Shown piece after piece: positions 1-9,229 of a DNA stretch of 64,000 nt. The first letter of the stretch is position 1. Every line of letters begins with the position of its first letter. The position numbers were made by a program, and so were the translations under genes. Source of the stretch: Caproiciproducens faecalis. Its GTDB lineage: Bacteria > Bacillota > Clostridia > Oscillospirales > Acutalibacteraceae. The stretch lies in contig NZ_JAGFNZ010000002.1 in the NCBI RefSeq assembly GCF_019448085.1, forward strand, positions 620,001-684,000. The letters are read 5' to 3'. The notes beneath the pieces are model-generated. The model saw only the letters and a program-made list of their open reading frames with translations. It did no database searches and was not told the origin of the DNA.

Positions 1-521
1 GGATTTAAAATATCCGTCCGGACGGACTTTATGTGCTGAAAACCCGTGCTTTTGATATTGAGATCGAGATAATGCAGCGCCTCACCGTAAAGCTCTGCAG
101 CGGTAACAAAAGCGTTCGGCAGTAAAGAGCAAAGCCCCAGCGCCACCGCGCCGCTGCCGGAACACAGGTCGACAATTTCGGGATTTTCCACACCGCTGAG
201 CAGCTTTGCCGCCGTATAGACCAGAAGCTCGGTTTCTTCCCGAGGAATCAGCACCCCTTCGCCGACCGCGAGCGTAAGTTCCATAAAAGGCCAGCTGCCC
301 AATAGATACTGCAGCGGCCGCCCGCCCGCGCGCTCGTGCACAAGGCGAAGGAATTCCCCCGACCGCTGTTCCTCTGCGGGTTCAGCGGAGTGGAGAATTC
401 TATCCTGACGGTCAAACCCGAACGCCTTCTGAAAAAGGCAGGAAGCGTCAAACGCGGGGCTTTCGTTCCCCGCGCCGGTCAGTATGTTTTTTCCCATCCG
501 GTATGTTTCGCCCAGTGTCAA
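1..521 (-). CDS. prmC: Release factor glutamine methyltransferase, C-terminus cut by window edge
   Basis: PrmC (HemK) methylates the glutamine of the GGQ motif in peptide release factors, using S-adenosylmethionine. The frame is open from 521 to the window edge. It shows an N-terminal helical part beginning MTLGETYRMGKN, then GRPLQYLLGSWPFM, GEGVLIPREETE and the SAM-binding VDLCSGSGAVAL, all typical of the family. The NPPY catalytic motif would lie beyond position 1. No suitable ATG exists at the N-terminus; the family-like beginning is obtained with a TTG at 519-521, 23 bp after the DUF1385 stop. The next ATG downstream would remove conserved residues. It is the last visible gene of the lipoprotein-kinase-DUF1385 operon. 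Confidence 0.85.
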   Translation of the reverse strand, partial: MTLGETYRMGKNILTGAGNESPAFDASCLFQKAFGFDRQDRILHSAEPAEEQRSGEFLRLVHERAGGRPLQYLLGSWPFMELTLAVGEGVLIPREETELLVYTAAKLLSGVENPEIVDLCSGSGAVALGLCSLLPNAFVTAAELYGEALHYLDLNIKSTGFQHIKSVRTDILN

Positions 522-544
522 ACTGCCCGCACCCGCTTTTCGAT

Positions 545-1504
545 TTATTCGCTGATCTTGATTTTGTCCTCGCCGTTTTCAGGGATAACCTGTTTCATGG
601 CTTCAATTGCCACCTCAATCATGCTGTCGTCCGGTTCCTTCGTGGTAATCCGCTGCACCCACAGCCCCGGAGCGGCAATCACGCGCGTAAAGGCGTTGTC
701 ATGACGGCCGCACAGCCGGATAAATTCGTAGCCGACGCCCACAATGAGCGGGACGCACAGAATTTTGACAATTGTCCGGACAAACGGGTTGCCGAACGGA
801 ATGAAGAATCCGACAATAATGCTCAGAATCAGCATAATCACCAGAAAGCTTGTGCCGCAGCGCGGGTGGAACCGGCTGTGTTTGCGCACGTTTTCCACGG
901 TGAGTTCCTCATCGTTCTCATAGCAGAAGATAGTCTTGTGCTCCGCGCCGTGATACTGGAAAAGACGGTGAATTTCCGGCATACGGGAGCAGAAATAAAT
1001 ATATCCGATAAAAATGGCAATGCGCATAACGCCCTCTACCAGGGAGCGCCACGGCGCGATGGACGGCCCTACCGCGTAGTCCCGGATCAGATTAAAGAGA
1101 ATCGTAGGCAAAAAGAAAAACAGACCCACCGCAAGCAAAAGACCCAGCACGGTGCTCGCCACCATGATTACATTCATCATTTTGTCGCCGAAGGTCTTTT
1201 CGACCCATTTGTCAAATTTGGACGGTTCCTCGTCCTCTTCCAGCCCGGCCTTGTCCACAGAATAGGAAAGCGCCTTGTACCCCACGGAAAGCGAATCGAT
1301 AAAACCCGCAATCCCCCGCAGCAGCGGAAGGCGCAGGATGGAATGTTTGTCGCGCACCGGACTGCCGCCCATCTTCTCTGTGGAGATGGAGCCGTCGCTC
1401 AGCCGCACGGAGGCAACCGTTTTTTGGGGGCCGCGCATCATGATTCCCTCGACCAGTGCCTGTCCGCCGATGGACGTGATGCATTTTGTTTTTTCTCTAG
1501 CCAT
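545..1504 (-). CDS. DUF1385 family membrane protein (YqhQ-like)
   Basis: A 319-residue integral membrane protein. The N-terminus carries the conserved block SIGGQALVEGIMMRGP, followed by several hydrophobic segments, e.g. around residues 110-135 (VLGLLLAVGLFFFLPTI) and a later pair near SFLVIMLILSIIVGF. The motif FQYHGAEHKTIFCYE is also characteristic. The family is related to YqhQ of Bacillus; its biochemical role is not established and I do not assign one. The gene overlaps the end of the upstream histidine kinase by 8 bp and is followed closely by prmC, an arrangement commonly seen in Clostridia. The putative metal-binding HGAEHK motif is intact. Confidence 0.85.
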   Translation of the reverse strand: MAREKTKCITSIGGQALVEGIMMRGPQKTVASVRLSDGSISTEKMGGSPVRDKHSILRLPLLRGIAGFIDSLSVGYKALSYSVDKAGLEEDEEPSKFDKWVEKTFGDKMMNVIMVASTVLGLLLAVGLFFFLPTILFNLIRDYAVGPSIAPWRSLVEGVMRIAIFIGYIYFCSRMPEIHRLFQYHGAEHKTIFCYENDEELTVENVRKHSRFHPRCGTSFLVIMLILSIIVGFFIPFGNPFVRTIVKILCVPLIVGVGYEFIRLCGRHDNAFTRVIAAPGLWVQRITTKEPDDSMIEVAIEAMKQVIPENGEDKIKISE

Positions 1505-2966
1505 TATTTTCGGAATTCCTTTCTTCGTTCATGGTCTCGTCAGTTTGCGGCTGGGTCTCCAGCTGCCTTAAAGTCGGTATAAAGATGGTCACCGCGGTGC
1601 CCACGTTTTCATGGCTCTCAATTTCCAGGCTGCCGGAGTGGAGCTTCATGATTTCATCCGCAAGCGCAAGGCCGATGCCGGAGCCGCGGATGGTCTGATT
1701 TGCCTTGTAGAATTTCTTTTTGACTTTGGGAAGGTGCTCCGCCGGGATTCCGCAGCCGTTGTCGCTGATGACCACGCGGATAAACCCGTCGGACTCCGTC
1801 GCGGTCACGTTGATGGTGCCGCCCTCCTCGGTATATTTCAGCGCGTTGTCAATAATATTGACAAACACCTGCCGCAGGCGGTTAATGTCGCCCAGAACGG
1901 GCGAAAGCATGGCGGGCTCCTCGTAAAGCAGAAATTTATGCTCCATATTGGCGCGTTCACTGAACATATAGACCGCTTCTCCCAGTTCGGCAAGAATATC
2001 GATTTTGTCCATGGTCAGTGTCATGCGCCCGCTCTGCATACGGGAAAAGTCAAGCAGCTCCTCAACGATTCCGGAAAGCCGCTCCGATTCGCGGATAATA
2101 ATGCCCATTCCGCGGTCAAGCGTTTCCTTGTCGTTGCCCCCGCCCTGCATGGTTTCCGCCCAGCCCTTGATAGCCGTCAGCGGTGTGCGCAGCTCGTGGG
2201 ACACCGAGGAGATAAAGTCGTTTTTCATTTTTTCAGCCGCGCCCAGCTCATCGGCCATGTCGTTGATCGTGTCGCAGAGCTGGCCGATTTCGTCGTCGTT
2301 GCTTTTTTCTATCCTTACCTTAAAGTCACCCTGCGCAATCCGCTTGGCGGTTGCGCCGATTTCCTTGATCGGCGTAATAATCGAATTCATAAAATAATAA
2401 CTGGAAACAATTACAAACAGAATAATCAGAAGCCCCGCAAGGATCAGGGATCCTAAAATAATGGCGACCTGCTTGTCGGCTTCTTCCAAAGAAACCACAT
2501 AGCGGATGGCGCCGACAAAGCCGCCCTCGTTGTTGCGCATTACGCGCGTAACGGCCATTACCTTTTCCCCGCTGGTCAGGCTTCCCGTCCAGGTGCCGTA
2601 GCCCTCCGTGCTTTCCAGCGCAAGCTTATAGTCCGGCATGGGCTGGCTTTCGTCCGGCGCGAAGCCGACGGAGGTAATAATGATTTTCCCGTTGGAGTTG
2701 AACACCATCAGCTCCATGCTCTCTTTACTGGGAAAATTCTCCACATAGTTGCGTGCGGCGGTACTGAACTCCTTCGGCGATTTTCTGCCGTAGTCGGCGA
2801 ACACGTTGGTCAGCTCGTCGGAACGGCTGCTCAGCGCCGTCTGGATGCCGTTGTAGACATAGCCGCGGACAACATAGGAAAGAATGAGGATCAGTGTAAT
2901 CAGGATGAGCAGGATCACGCCCAGACTGTTTAAAAGCCACCGTCTGGTAATTCCGTTCGTTCTCAT
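1497..2966 (-). CDS. Membrane sensor histidine kinase with HAMP domain
   Basis: A 489-residue class I sensor kinase (VicK/ResE type). A transmembrane segment at about residues 10-33 and another at about 167-190 flank an extracellular sensing domain. A HAMP domain (IGATAKRIAQGDFKVRIE) follows. The dimerisation and phosphoacceptor motif is FISSVSHELRTPLTAIKGWA, and the ATPase has FVNIIDNALKYT, DNGCGIP and GSGIGLAL. It should autophosphorylate the H-box histidine and pass phosphate to the OmpR-type regulator encoded just upstream. The start ATG at 2966 has an AAAGGAG site. It overlaps DUF1385 by 8 bp. The signal is unknown; the adjacent lipoprotein could be part of the sensing unit. Confidence 0.92.
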   Translation of the reverse strand: MRTNGITRRWLLNSLGVILLILITLILILSYVVRGYVYNGIQTALSSRSDELTNVFADYGRKSPKEFSTAARNYVENFPSKESMELMVFNSNGKIIITSVGFAPDESQPMPDYKLALESTEGYGTWTGSLTSGEKVMAVTRVMRNNEGGFVGAIRYVVSLEEADKQVAIILGSLILAGLLIILFVIVSSYYFMNSIITPIKEIGATAKRIAQGDFKVRIEKSNDDEIGQLCDTINDMADELGAAEKMKNDFISSVSHELRTPLTAIKGWAETMQGGGNDKETLDRGMGIIIRESERLSGIVEELLDFSRMQSGRMTLTMDKIDILAELGEAVYMFSERANMEHKFLLYEEPAMLSPVLGDINRLRQVFVNIIDNALKYTEEGGTINVTATESDGFIRVVISDNGCGIPAEHLPKVKKKFYKANQTIRGSGIGLALADEIMKLHSGSLEIESHENVGTAVTIFIPTLRQLETQPQTDETMNEERNSENNG

Positions 2967-3012
2967 ACTGATGGTCTCCTTTCCTCATGATTCTGTTAAG
3001 ACATCGGGAAGG

Positions 3013-3717
3013 CTACGCTTCCCACTTGTACCCCAGTCCCCAAACGGTGACAATGTGCCTGGGGTTGGAGGGTTCGTCCTCCACCTTCATGCGCAGGCGC
3101 CGGATATTGACATCCACGATTTTTTCCTCTCCAAAATAAGCGTCGCCCCACACATGTTTTAAAATATCGGAGCGGTCGAGCGCGGTGGTGGGGTTAGAAA
3201 AGAAATACTCCATAATCTGGAACTCCACCTGTGTCAGCTCAATCGGCACACCTTTTTTCATAAGGGAGCGGTTGCGCAGATTCAGGGCGAATTCTCCGGA
3301 GCGAATTTCCTCTTTGAAGTTGTTTTCGTTTCTCATCTGCTCCAGCGCGACACGGCGGTACACCGCGTCCACTCTTGCGACAAGCTCACTGGGACTGAAC
3401 GGCTTTGTCACATAATCGTCGGCCCCCATCATCAGTCCGCTGACCTTATCCATTTCCTGTGTGCGCGCGGTCAGCAGGATGATGCCGATGGAACCGTTTT
3501 TCTGCCGAAGTTCTTTGCAGACCGCAAGGCCGTCGTTCTTGCCGGGCATCATAATGTCCAGCACCGCAACGTCGATATTGCCCCCTTCGCGGTCATAAAT
3601 GGCGAGCGCTTCGTCTCCGTTGGCCGCCTCAAAGGCATTGTAGCCCGCCCGTTTCAGATTGATTACTACAAATTCTCGAATTGCCTGTTCGTCTTCGGCA
3701 ACAAGGATATTTTTCAT
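3013..3717 (-). CDS. OmpR-family response regulator
   Basis: A 234-residue regulator with a receiver domain (MKNILVAEDEQAI acidic pocket, phospho-acceptor Asp in VAVLDIMMPG, LLTART, and K in DDYVTKPFSP) and a C-terminal winged-helix DNA-binding domain (LTQVEFQIMEYF, IVDVNIRRLRMKVE, GLGYKW). The ribosome site GGAGGAACGGGT directly precedes the ATG. It sits between the lipoprotein gene and its cognate kinase in the same operon, so the pair should act together. Target genes cannot be read from the sequence. Confidence 0.94.
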   Translation of the reverse strand: MKNILVAEDEQAIREFVVINLKRAGYNAFEAANGDEALAIYDREGGNIDVAVLDIMMPGKNDGLAVCKELRQKNGSIGIILLTARTQEMDKVSGLMMGADDYVTKPFSPSELVARVDAVYRRVALEQMRNENNFKEEIRSGEFALNLRNRSLMKKGVPIELTQVEFQIMEYFFSNPTTALDRSDILKHVWGDAYFGEEKIVDVNIRRLRMKVEDEPSNPRHIVTVWGLGYKWEA

Positions 3718-3740
3718 ACCCGTTCCTCCAATGTCGTGAT

Positions 3741-5075
3741 TTAATCCTGACTAATCAGTTCAAAGCTGTTTTTCACGTCGCCGATGCTGAGGGAAAGCGC
3801 GTTGTCCGGCGACGGGGAGCTGGCCGCAAATACCAGATTGTCGGAGTCAAGCAGCTTGTAAAAGCCGGTTGTTCCCAACCCGCTGTCCCATTCACTCTGG
3901 GAAAAGACCTGAATTTTCAGAAGTGCGGATCCGAGGGTTCCCGAATTCTTCCCCGCCGCGTTCCACTGATAAAAGGTAATGGTTCGCGTTGCGGTGTCCG
4001 TTTGGGTGGTTACTTTTCCGCGCCACATGTCCGGCATCAGAAACCAGTAGCCGTCGGAATAATTCAGAACCATGCTCATTACCCGGACAAACGTGCCTGT
4101 CTGGGTGTCGTAGCGGTGCCAGTTTGTAAGATAGTCCGTGTCATCCATATTTTCACCGCTGTGGCCCGGCATCAGACTGACGATCGGCACCTCTATAATT
4201 TTATCGCCGTTAATGTCCTTCGAAACAACGGACGTACTGCGCATGGTATAATTTGCCGTCTGTGTTTTGAAGTCATAAAACGGAGATTTCAGCATCTTCG
4301 TCTTTTTGTCCCAGTAAAGAAGCTCCGTCACAAGAGTCCCCGCGTTTTTCACGCCGTCCAGCACAATGCCGTTCTGCCGTTCGTTTATCAGTCCGGCCTG
4401 CACGGAGGAATATTTGGTCACGGCGCCGTCCATCCGGCAGGAGCCCATGACCTCCACGCTGCCGTCCCTAACACGGAACAGACGGGCAAGCGCCGGCTGG
4501 TCGCCCGCGCTGGTGTTGGCGGTAAATATTTCGTCCCTGCCGTCGCCGTCAAAGTCCATGACCGCCAGTTCGGTGTAGGTCTGTTCCAGCTTCAGTTCAT
4601 TCATTTTTCCATCTTTATAGTAATAGACGCAAATGGTGCTGGTGTTGTTCAAGCTGCTGCCCCAGCCGACGACAGCCTCGCTTTTTCCGTCGCCGTCAAG
4701 GTCGCCGAAGCAGACTTTGTCCACCTGCGCCGCGGGATTGCTGAAGGAACCCATGTCCACCCATTTCCCGTCCTTTTTCATAAACATGATATTGGTGCCG
4801 GAGGTTTCGTCTTCCTTCTGGTAAATCGCCATGGCTTCGTCGTTTTTATCCCCGCAAAGATCATGCGTGATAATTGCGGAACGGTAATCCCCGCTTTTGG
4901 GGTATTTCAGCGACATTTTTCCGTCGGTTTCGCTTTCCAGTAAAGCGTGTATATCCGCTTTCTCTCCGGTCGGTTTCGGCGGGTGCATCAGCGTTTGGGC
5001 GTCCAGACCGATAAACGAGCAGCCCGACAGAGCAACAGCCATTACAAGCGCCATTGCAACAGCTCTCAGCTTCAT
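3741..5075 (-). CDS. VCBS/FG-GAP-like repeat lipoprotein
   Basis: A secreted lipoprotein of about 444 residues. The lipobox is ALSGC at the end of the signal peptide MKLRAVAMALVMAV. The body contains repeated beta-propeller-like units with DxDGDG-type calcium-binding motifs: GDLDGDGKSEAVVGW, DFDGDGRDEIF and the weaker DINGDKIIEV. The start at 5075 is preferred over an ATG at 5111 because it begins the signal peptide, has an AAAGG site, and the promoter at 5118-5145 would start transcription near 5111. It is first in the operon with a response regulator and kinase, so an outer-surface sensing or accessory role is possible, but this is inference. Confidence 0.82.
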   Translation of the reverse strand: MKLRAVAMALVMAVALSGCSFIGLDAQTLMHPPKPTGEKADIHALLESETDGKMSLKYPKSGDYRSAIITHDLCGDKNDEAMAIYQKEDETSGTNIMFMKKDGKWVDMGSFSNPAAQVDKVCFGDLDGDGKSEAVVGWGSSLNNTSTICVYYYKDGKMNELKLEQTYTELAVMDFDGDGRDEIFTANTSAGDQPALARLFRVRDGSVEVMGSCRMDGAVTKYSSVQAGLINERQNGIVLDGVKNAGTLVTELLYWDKKTKMLKSPFYDFKTQTANYTMRSTSVVSKDINGDKIIEVPIVSLMPGHSGENMDDTDYLTNWHRYDTQTGTFVRVMSMVLNYSDGYWFLMPDMWRGKVTTQTDTATRTITFYQWNAAGKNSGTLGSALLKIQVFSQSEWDSGLGTTGFYKLLDSDNLVFAASSPSPDNALSLSIGDVKNSFELISQD

Positions 5076-5117
5076 TTCACCACGCCTTTCTTTTTTATAT
5101 TGATTATTCATTATATC

Positions 5118-5145
5118 ATTATATACAAAAAAAGAACAGTATCAA
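5118..5145 (-). promoter_or_regulatory. Sigma-A type promoter for lipoprotein/two-component operon
   Basis: On the minus strand TTGATA (5145-5140) and TATAAT (5123-5118) are separated by 16 bp in an AT-rich region. Transcription would start near 5111, about 36 bp before the lipoprotein start codon at 5075. Confidence 0.75.
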
Positions 5146-5208
5146 TTATGTTACGAAAAAGATGCCCGCTCCTGTGTTTGTGAATAAGGATGCCCCCTTT
5201 TTTACACA

Positions 5209-5245
5209 GAAAAACAGCCGCACGGCTTAAAAAACCATACGGCTG
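5209..5245 (-). terminator. Intrinsic terminator after the DUF5107 gene
   Basis: On the minus strand an 11-bp stem with G-U wobbles (CAGCCGTATGG pairing CCGTGCGGCTG) is followed by TTTTTC. It lies just downstream of the DUF5107 stop codon at 5256, ending the ABC transporter operon. Confidence 0.8.
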
Positions 5246-5255
5246 CCAACTGCAG

Positions 5256-7283
5256 TTACGTTGTCATACGGAAATCAAGATTGTAGGGCGGGCTGAGCGT
5301 GGTTCTGGCCTCTTCCAGAAGGGATTTCCAATCCGTTGTCCCTCTTTGCCGCGCCATGCGGACAGCCTGCACCATAAACCAGGTGTCAAGCAGCATGGTT
5401 TCCCCCTCGCGCATTACGGCAAACGGAAAAGCAAACTGTTCCTCAAGAAACTCCCACTTTTCCAGCTCAAACGCGGCGCGTACAGTGTTCAGCCGTACCC
5501 GTTCCACCGCTTTCAGCGATTCGGGCAGGGCACGGTAGCAATCCCACGCCTGCTGATAACGTCCAGCCTTTGTAAAGAGGTCAATCGCGTCCTGCGCCAT
5601 GACCTCCGACTGTTCGGCGCCGCCCAGAGCCAACGCCTGTTCCATACAGGAGCAGGCTTCTTCAAGGTGATCGTCCTGCAGCAGGGCCTGCGCCAGATTC
5701 CGGCAGCAGACCGCGGTGGGTCTAACGGCAATCGACTGCTTCATTGCGTTAATACCGTCCTGCCATTTGCCGCTCTCGTAAAGCATTAGCCCCAGGTGGA
5801 GCAGCGCCTGTGCGCTTCGGTTTTCCTCGTTTTGAAGTGACTTTGCAAGAAGTGCCATCCAGCGGGGGTCCGTCATCCAGGAAGCGGGCAGCCGCTCCTT
5901 TTCCGGTTCCGGCATCCGGCCGGTACGCAGCAGCGCAAGCCACGGAGCTTGCTTTTCGCCCAGCGTTTCCTCCGGGAAAAGAAGTCCCTTCGGAATCATC
6001 TGCGGGTCGCGGGCGGCTTCCAGCGCACCCCATCCGCTGCCGCAGTAAAGGATTTCATCCGGCACGGTATCTTCCAGCGCTTCATAAAGGCCGTCCGCCC
6101 GGAGCAGTTCTTCTTCGCTCAGCCGCTGGTCGATCCGGCTGTGAACATACTGTTTGGAAGCTTCCCAGCCCGAAAAGGCCTCGCTTTTGTCAACTGCCAT
6201 TCCGCCGAAAACTTGTGTGAACCGCACGCAGCCGTTCGGCTCGATGTCCTCCCCGTGTACCTGTGAAGGGGAAAGCCCTGCCTGAACCTCAAGGTAGTTT
6301 CCTTCCCCATCAAGGGAAAGGAAGTCCTTCCAGTGGCAGCCGCCGCGCTGCATCCCCCAGCAGAACATCTTCCGGTAGCACAGCGCCGCGGTGGAGCGCT
6401 CCCAGAACGCGGTGCCGTCGTCGTACACCGCCGTCTCCCACGCGTCAGACAGGGCGTGCCGGTTCTGGAAGAAATATTCATTGGAATACGAAAGATTCTG
6501 CGGATAGCTCGCGTCCAGTCCGTTCAGACTTTTTAAGTACGGCATGGTGTCGTGCGCAAAGCCGTGGGCGGAGTTCTGGGAGCTCATGGTCTCCGGTTTG
6601 ATGCAGACCACCCCGTCGCTCTGGGAAAAGACACGGACATTCTTTTCCTCGCGCACCGCAATATTCGTCCACCAGTAAAGCGGCACCGCATGCGGCTGGG
6701 TATTCAGAATTTTCACATGGGCAAACAGTCGGTCGGAATCCTCCGGCAGATGGAAATCAATCTGAAGGAAAAAGCACTTCTGCCGTTCGTATTCGTACAT
6801 ACGCAGGAACGGTTCGCCGTCCTTTCCCGTACAGCGGGCAAAAAACATCGGTTCACAGGTCAGGCAGGTGTGCCCGAACTGCCCCAGATTCCACTCGATC
6901 CCGCCGGAAAACCACGCGTTGCGAATGGCGAGATTTCCCAGACGCAGCACCGGATTGGTAAACAGCAGCTCCCGTTCCGCCCTTTTGTCATAGAGCGACC
7001 AGAGCCGGCCGCCGTAATCGGCAAGGAAGGTGGCGCGCAGAAAGTCGTTTTCCATCACTACGGTTTTTAACTGCCGCGGCTTCAGGTCACGGTGAAAGGT
7101 GTCCTGAACCGTGTAGGGCAGCTCACGGAAACCGGTCTGGTAAGCGAATCCCTTTTTTTCACTTTCCAGCAAACCCGCATCAATCAGAGGTTTCTCCTGT
7201 GCGCGGTCGCGGAAACGCGGCAGCGGATTCCCGCTTTCCAGTTCGGCGCCGGGTATGTTCAGCACCGATCGAACTATTTTCAA
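5256..7283 (-). CDS. DUF5107 protein with C-terminal TPR-like region
   Basis: A 675-residue cytoplasmic-looking protein without signal peptide. The N-terminal two thirds match the DUF5107 beta-sandwich type (VVMENDFLRATFLADYGGRLWSLYDK, GNLAIRNAWFSGGIEWNLGQFGH), which resembles carbohydrate mutarotase or galactose-binding folds. The C-terminal part, from about residue 470, has helical repeats (ALLHLGLMLYESGKW, CCRNLAQALLQDDHLEEA) of TPR character. Start codon is TTG at 7283 preceded by AAAGGGGACG. It is the last gene of the SBP-permease-permease operon, so a role in handling the imported glycan or sugar is likely. Catalytic activity is not established for the family. Confidence 0.8.
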   Translation of the reverse strand: MKIVRSVLNIPGAELESGNPLPRFRDRAQEKPLIDAGLLESEKKGFAYQTGFRELPYTVQDTFHRDLKPRQLKTVVMENDFLRATFLADYGGRLWSLYDKRAERELLFTNPVLRLGNLAIRNAWFSGGIEWNLGQFGHTCLTCEPMFFARCTGKDGEPFLRMYEYERQKCFFLQIDFHLPEDSDRLFAHVKILNTQPHAVPLYWWTNIAVREEKNVRVFSQSDGVVCIKPETMSSQNSAHGFAHDTMPYLKSLNGLDASYPQNLSYSNEYFFQNRHALSDAWETAVYDDGTAFWERSTAALCYRKMFCWGMQRGGCHWKDFLSLDGEGNYLEVQAGLSPSQVHGEDIEPNGCVRFTQVFGGMAVDKSEAFSGWEASKQYVHSRIDQRLSEEELLRADGLYEALEDTVPDEILYCGSGWGALEAARDPQMIPKGLLFPEETLGEKQAPWLALLRTGRMPEPEKERLPASWMTDPRWMALLAKSLQNEENRSAQALLHLGLMLYESGKWQDGINAMKQSIAVRPTAVCCRNLAQALLQDDHLEEACSCMEQALALGGAEQSEVMAQDAIDLFTKAGRYQQAWDCYRALPESLKAVERVRLNTVRAAFELEKWEFLEEQFAFPFAVMREGETMLLDTWFMVQAVRMARQRGTTDWKSLLEEARTTLSPPYNLDFRMTT

Positions 7284-7351
7284 TCAAAACGTCCCCTTTG
7301 ATTTTATTTACCGTCATACAGATATCCTGTGCCGTACCGCACGGATGGGGA

Positions 7352-8218
7352 TTATCCCTTGATCGCGCCGCCGGTTACGCTGGCAATGATCTTTTCGGAA
7401 AGGAAAATGTATAGTACAAACGTCGGCAGGAACACAATGACCACCGCCGCGAACATACCGCCCCAGTCCCCCGTATAGCGCATGGACTGGATCATGGAGT
7501 ACAGGCCGACCGCCACCGGGCGGGTCTTTGCCGTATTGGCAAAAATCAGGGAAACAAAGTACTCGTTCCAGATGGTGATAAAGTTGAAGATCGTAACCGT
7601 AATAATTCCGGGCTGCGCCAGCGGCAGCATGATCGTCCAGAACGTTTTCATGGGCGAACAGCCGTCAATCGCCGCGGCTTCTTCAAACGTAACGGAAAGA
7701 TTGTGAAAGAACGTGTTTAAAAAGAAAATGGTAAACGGAACGTTGATTGCTATGTAAAGAAAGACCAGCAGTCCCCTTGACTGGTTGACGTGCATCTGGC
7801 TGAACAGCGCAAACAGAGGCATGATAATCATGATTGCGGGAATTCCCAGCGCGGTCGCAAATAAATTCTGCAAAAAGCCGTTTCCTCGAAATTTAAACCG
7901 GCTGAGCACATAGGCCGCCGGAGCCGACACAACAATCACCAGAGAACAGGAAATCATCGTATAGACAAGGGAATTCATGAAATAGCTGGACACTTTATGC
8001 ATTTTCCACGCCTTCACATAATTTTCCGGATGAAGCCCCGTTGCAAATTTGAACAGATTGCCGTCAAAAATTTCGCGGGTAGTGGAGAATGACGCCAGGA
8101 TAATCCAGCCGATCAGCACAAACGTGAAAACGACCCAGATCCCGACGACCAGATAGCCCGGAGCAAGGGCCAGTTCTTTTTTCCAATTTGTTTTCCGCCT
8201 TATTTTTTTATTAGCCAT
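7352..8218 (-). CDS. Sugar ABC transporter permease, MalG type
   Basis: A permease of about 288 residues with six predicted membrane segments and the EAA loop (EEAAAIDGCSPMKTFWTIMLPLAQPG) that contacts the ATPase. It forms the inner-membrane channel together with the MalF-type gene just upstream. The start at 8218 (MANKK) is preferred over 8224 because the AGGGGG site is too close to the first ATG. No ATPase gene lies in this operon, so a shared MsmK-type ATPase elsewhere is expected. Confidence 0.92.
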   Translation of the reverse strand: MANKKIRRKTNWKKELALAPGYLVVGIWVVFTFVLIGWIILASFSTTREIFDGNLFKFATGLHPENYVKAWKMHKVSSYFMNSLVYTMISCSLVIVVSAPAAYVLSRFKFRGNGFLQNLFATALGIPAIMIIMPLFALFSQMHVNQSRGLLVFLYIAINVPFTIFFLNTFFHNLSVTFEEAAAIDGCSPMKTFWTIMLPLAQPGIITVTIFNFITIWNEYFVSLIFANTAKTRPVAVGLYSMIQSMRYTGDWGGMFAAVVIVFLPTFVLYIFLSEKIIASVTGGAIKG

Positions 8219-8230
8219 ATTCATTCCCCC

Positions 8231-9142
8231 TTAAAGCTCAACGTCGTCGTGACGGACAATGAGCTGCGTAAACAGAAAGACGACGACCACCACGATGGTC
8301 AGGATGACGCCGATGGCAGCACCCGCGCCGGAATCACGCACCGTAACGGCCGAGTTGCTTGCGCCGAAAACCAGCTCATACATATAGGACATCGGGGTAA
8401 CGGTGCTTTCGCTCAGGTTGACCGGCGAGAACAGCTGGCTCCAAACGAAGAAGGCCATGGTGCTGACCGTCCAGAGTACAATATTGGTGCGGCACACGCC
8501 CTTGAGCAGAGGGAGCGTAATCCTTGAAAACCGCTGGAACACGTTGGCGCCCTCAATGGTGGCGGCCTCGTAAAAATCCACCGGAATCCGCTCAATCCCG
8601 CTCATCCAGATCAGCATATGATACCCCACCATTCCGAAGCAGTAGGCGACAAGCATGCTCCAGAAAACCATTTCCGGCCCGGTCCACTGCGTGGCGGCCG
8701 CCTTTGAAAAGCCGAGGGATCTCAGCGTGGAATTGACCAAACCGAAATCGGGATTGTAAACATAGTTGATCCACATGGTTCCCATAGCGACTGCGGAAAT
8801 GACGTTTGGCAGGTAGATAACGGAGCGGAAAAAGCTTTTTCCATGGACTCCGCTGGTGAGGATGACCCCGAACAGAAGCGAAATCAGCATAACGCCAATC
8901 CCGCCCACAAGCCAGATCAGCCCGATGTTCTGCATTGCGCTTACAAAAAGGGGCGTTTTGAAAAGGGTCCTGAAATTCCCCAAACCGTTAAACTTCCATG
9001 ACGAAACGGCATCTGTAACACCTTCGACCTTAAAGAAGCTCATGATTACGGTCCTTATGGTAGGATACAGGAAAACCATAGCATACAGAAAAACCGCGGG
9101 TGCCAGAAAAATGACGATCATTGCTTTATTTTTTGTTTTCAT
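8231..9142 (-). CDS. Sugar ABC transporter permease, MalF type
   Basis: A 303-residue permease with an N-terminal membrane segment (AMIVIFLAPAVFLYAMVFLYP) and the EAA loop near DFYEAATIEGANVFQRFSRITLPLL. It pairs with the MalG-type permease 12 bp downstream. The start at 9142 is chosen because GGGAGG stands at the right distance; an upstream in-frame start at 9190 would fall inside the hairpin region after the binding-protein gene. Confidence 0.92.
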   Translation of the reverse strand: MKTKNKAMIVIFLAPAVFLYAMVFLYPTIRTVIMSFFKVEGVTDAVSSWKFNGLGNFRTLFKTPLFVSAMQNIGLIWLVGGIGVMLISLLFGVILTSGVHGKSFFRSVIYLPNVISAVAMGTMWINYVYNPDFGLVNSTLRSLGFSKAAATQWTGPEMVFWSMLVAYCFGMVGYHMLIWMSGIERIPVDFYEAATIEGANVFQRFSRITLPLLKGVCRTNIVLWTVSTMAFFVWSQLFSPVNLSESTVTPMSYMYELVFGASNSAVTVRDSGAGAAIGVILTIVVVVVFLFTQLIVRHDDVEL

Positions 9143-9169
9143 AAGAACCTCCCGAGAATTCCATGGACG

Positions 9170-9203
9170 AAAGGGCGGCAGCGTAAACACGATGCCGCCC
9201 TTT
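9170..9203 (-). promoter_or_regulatory. Hairpin between binding-protein and permease genes
   Basis: A perfect 11-bp inverted repeat (AAAGGGCGGCA and its complement) with a 12-nt loop lies directly after the binding-protein stop. The minus-strand side has only TTT after the stem. This suggests an mRNA-stabilising or partial-termination element that keeps binding-protein mRNA in excess over permease mRNA. Confidence 0.65.
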
Positions 9204-9229
9204 TCCTGCCGCAGTATAGTTGTATTGAA

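Noticed and set aside
503-1582. A 359-codon open frame on the plus strand
   Set aside because: It is antisense to DUF1385 and carries no recognisable domain.
3681-4943. A 420-codon open frame on the plus strand
   Set aside because: It is opposite the FG-GAP lipoprotein, which has a signal peptide, lipobox and calcium-binding repeats.
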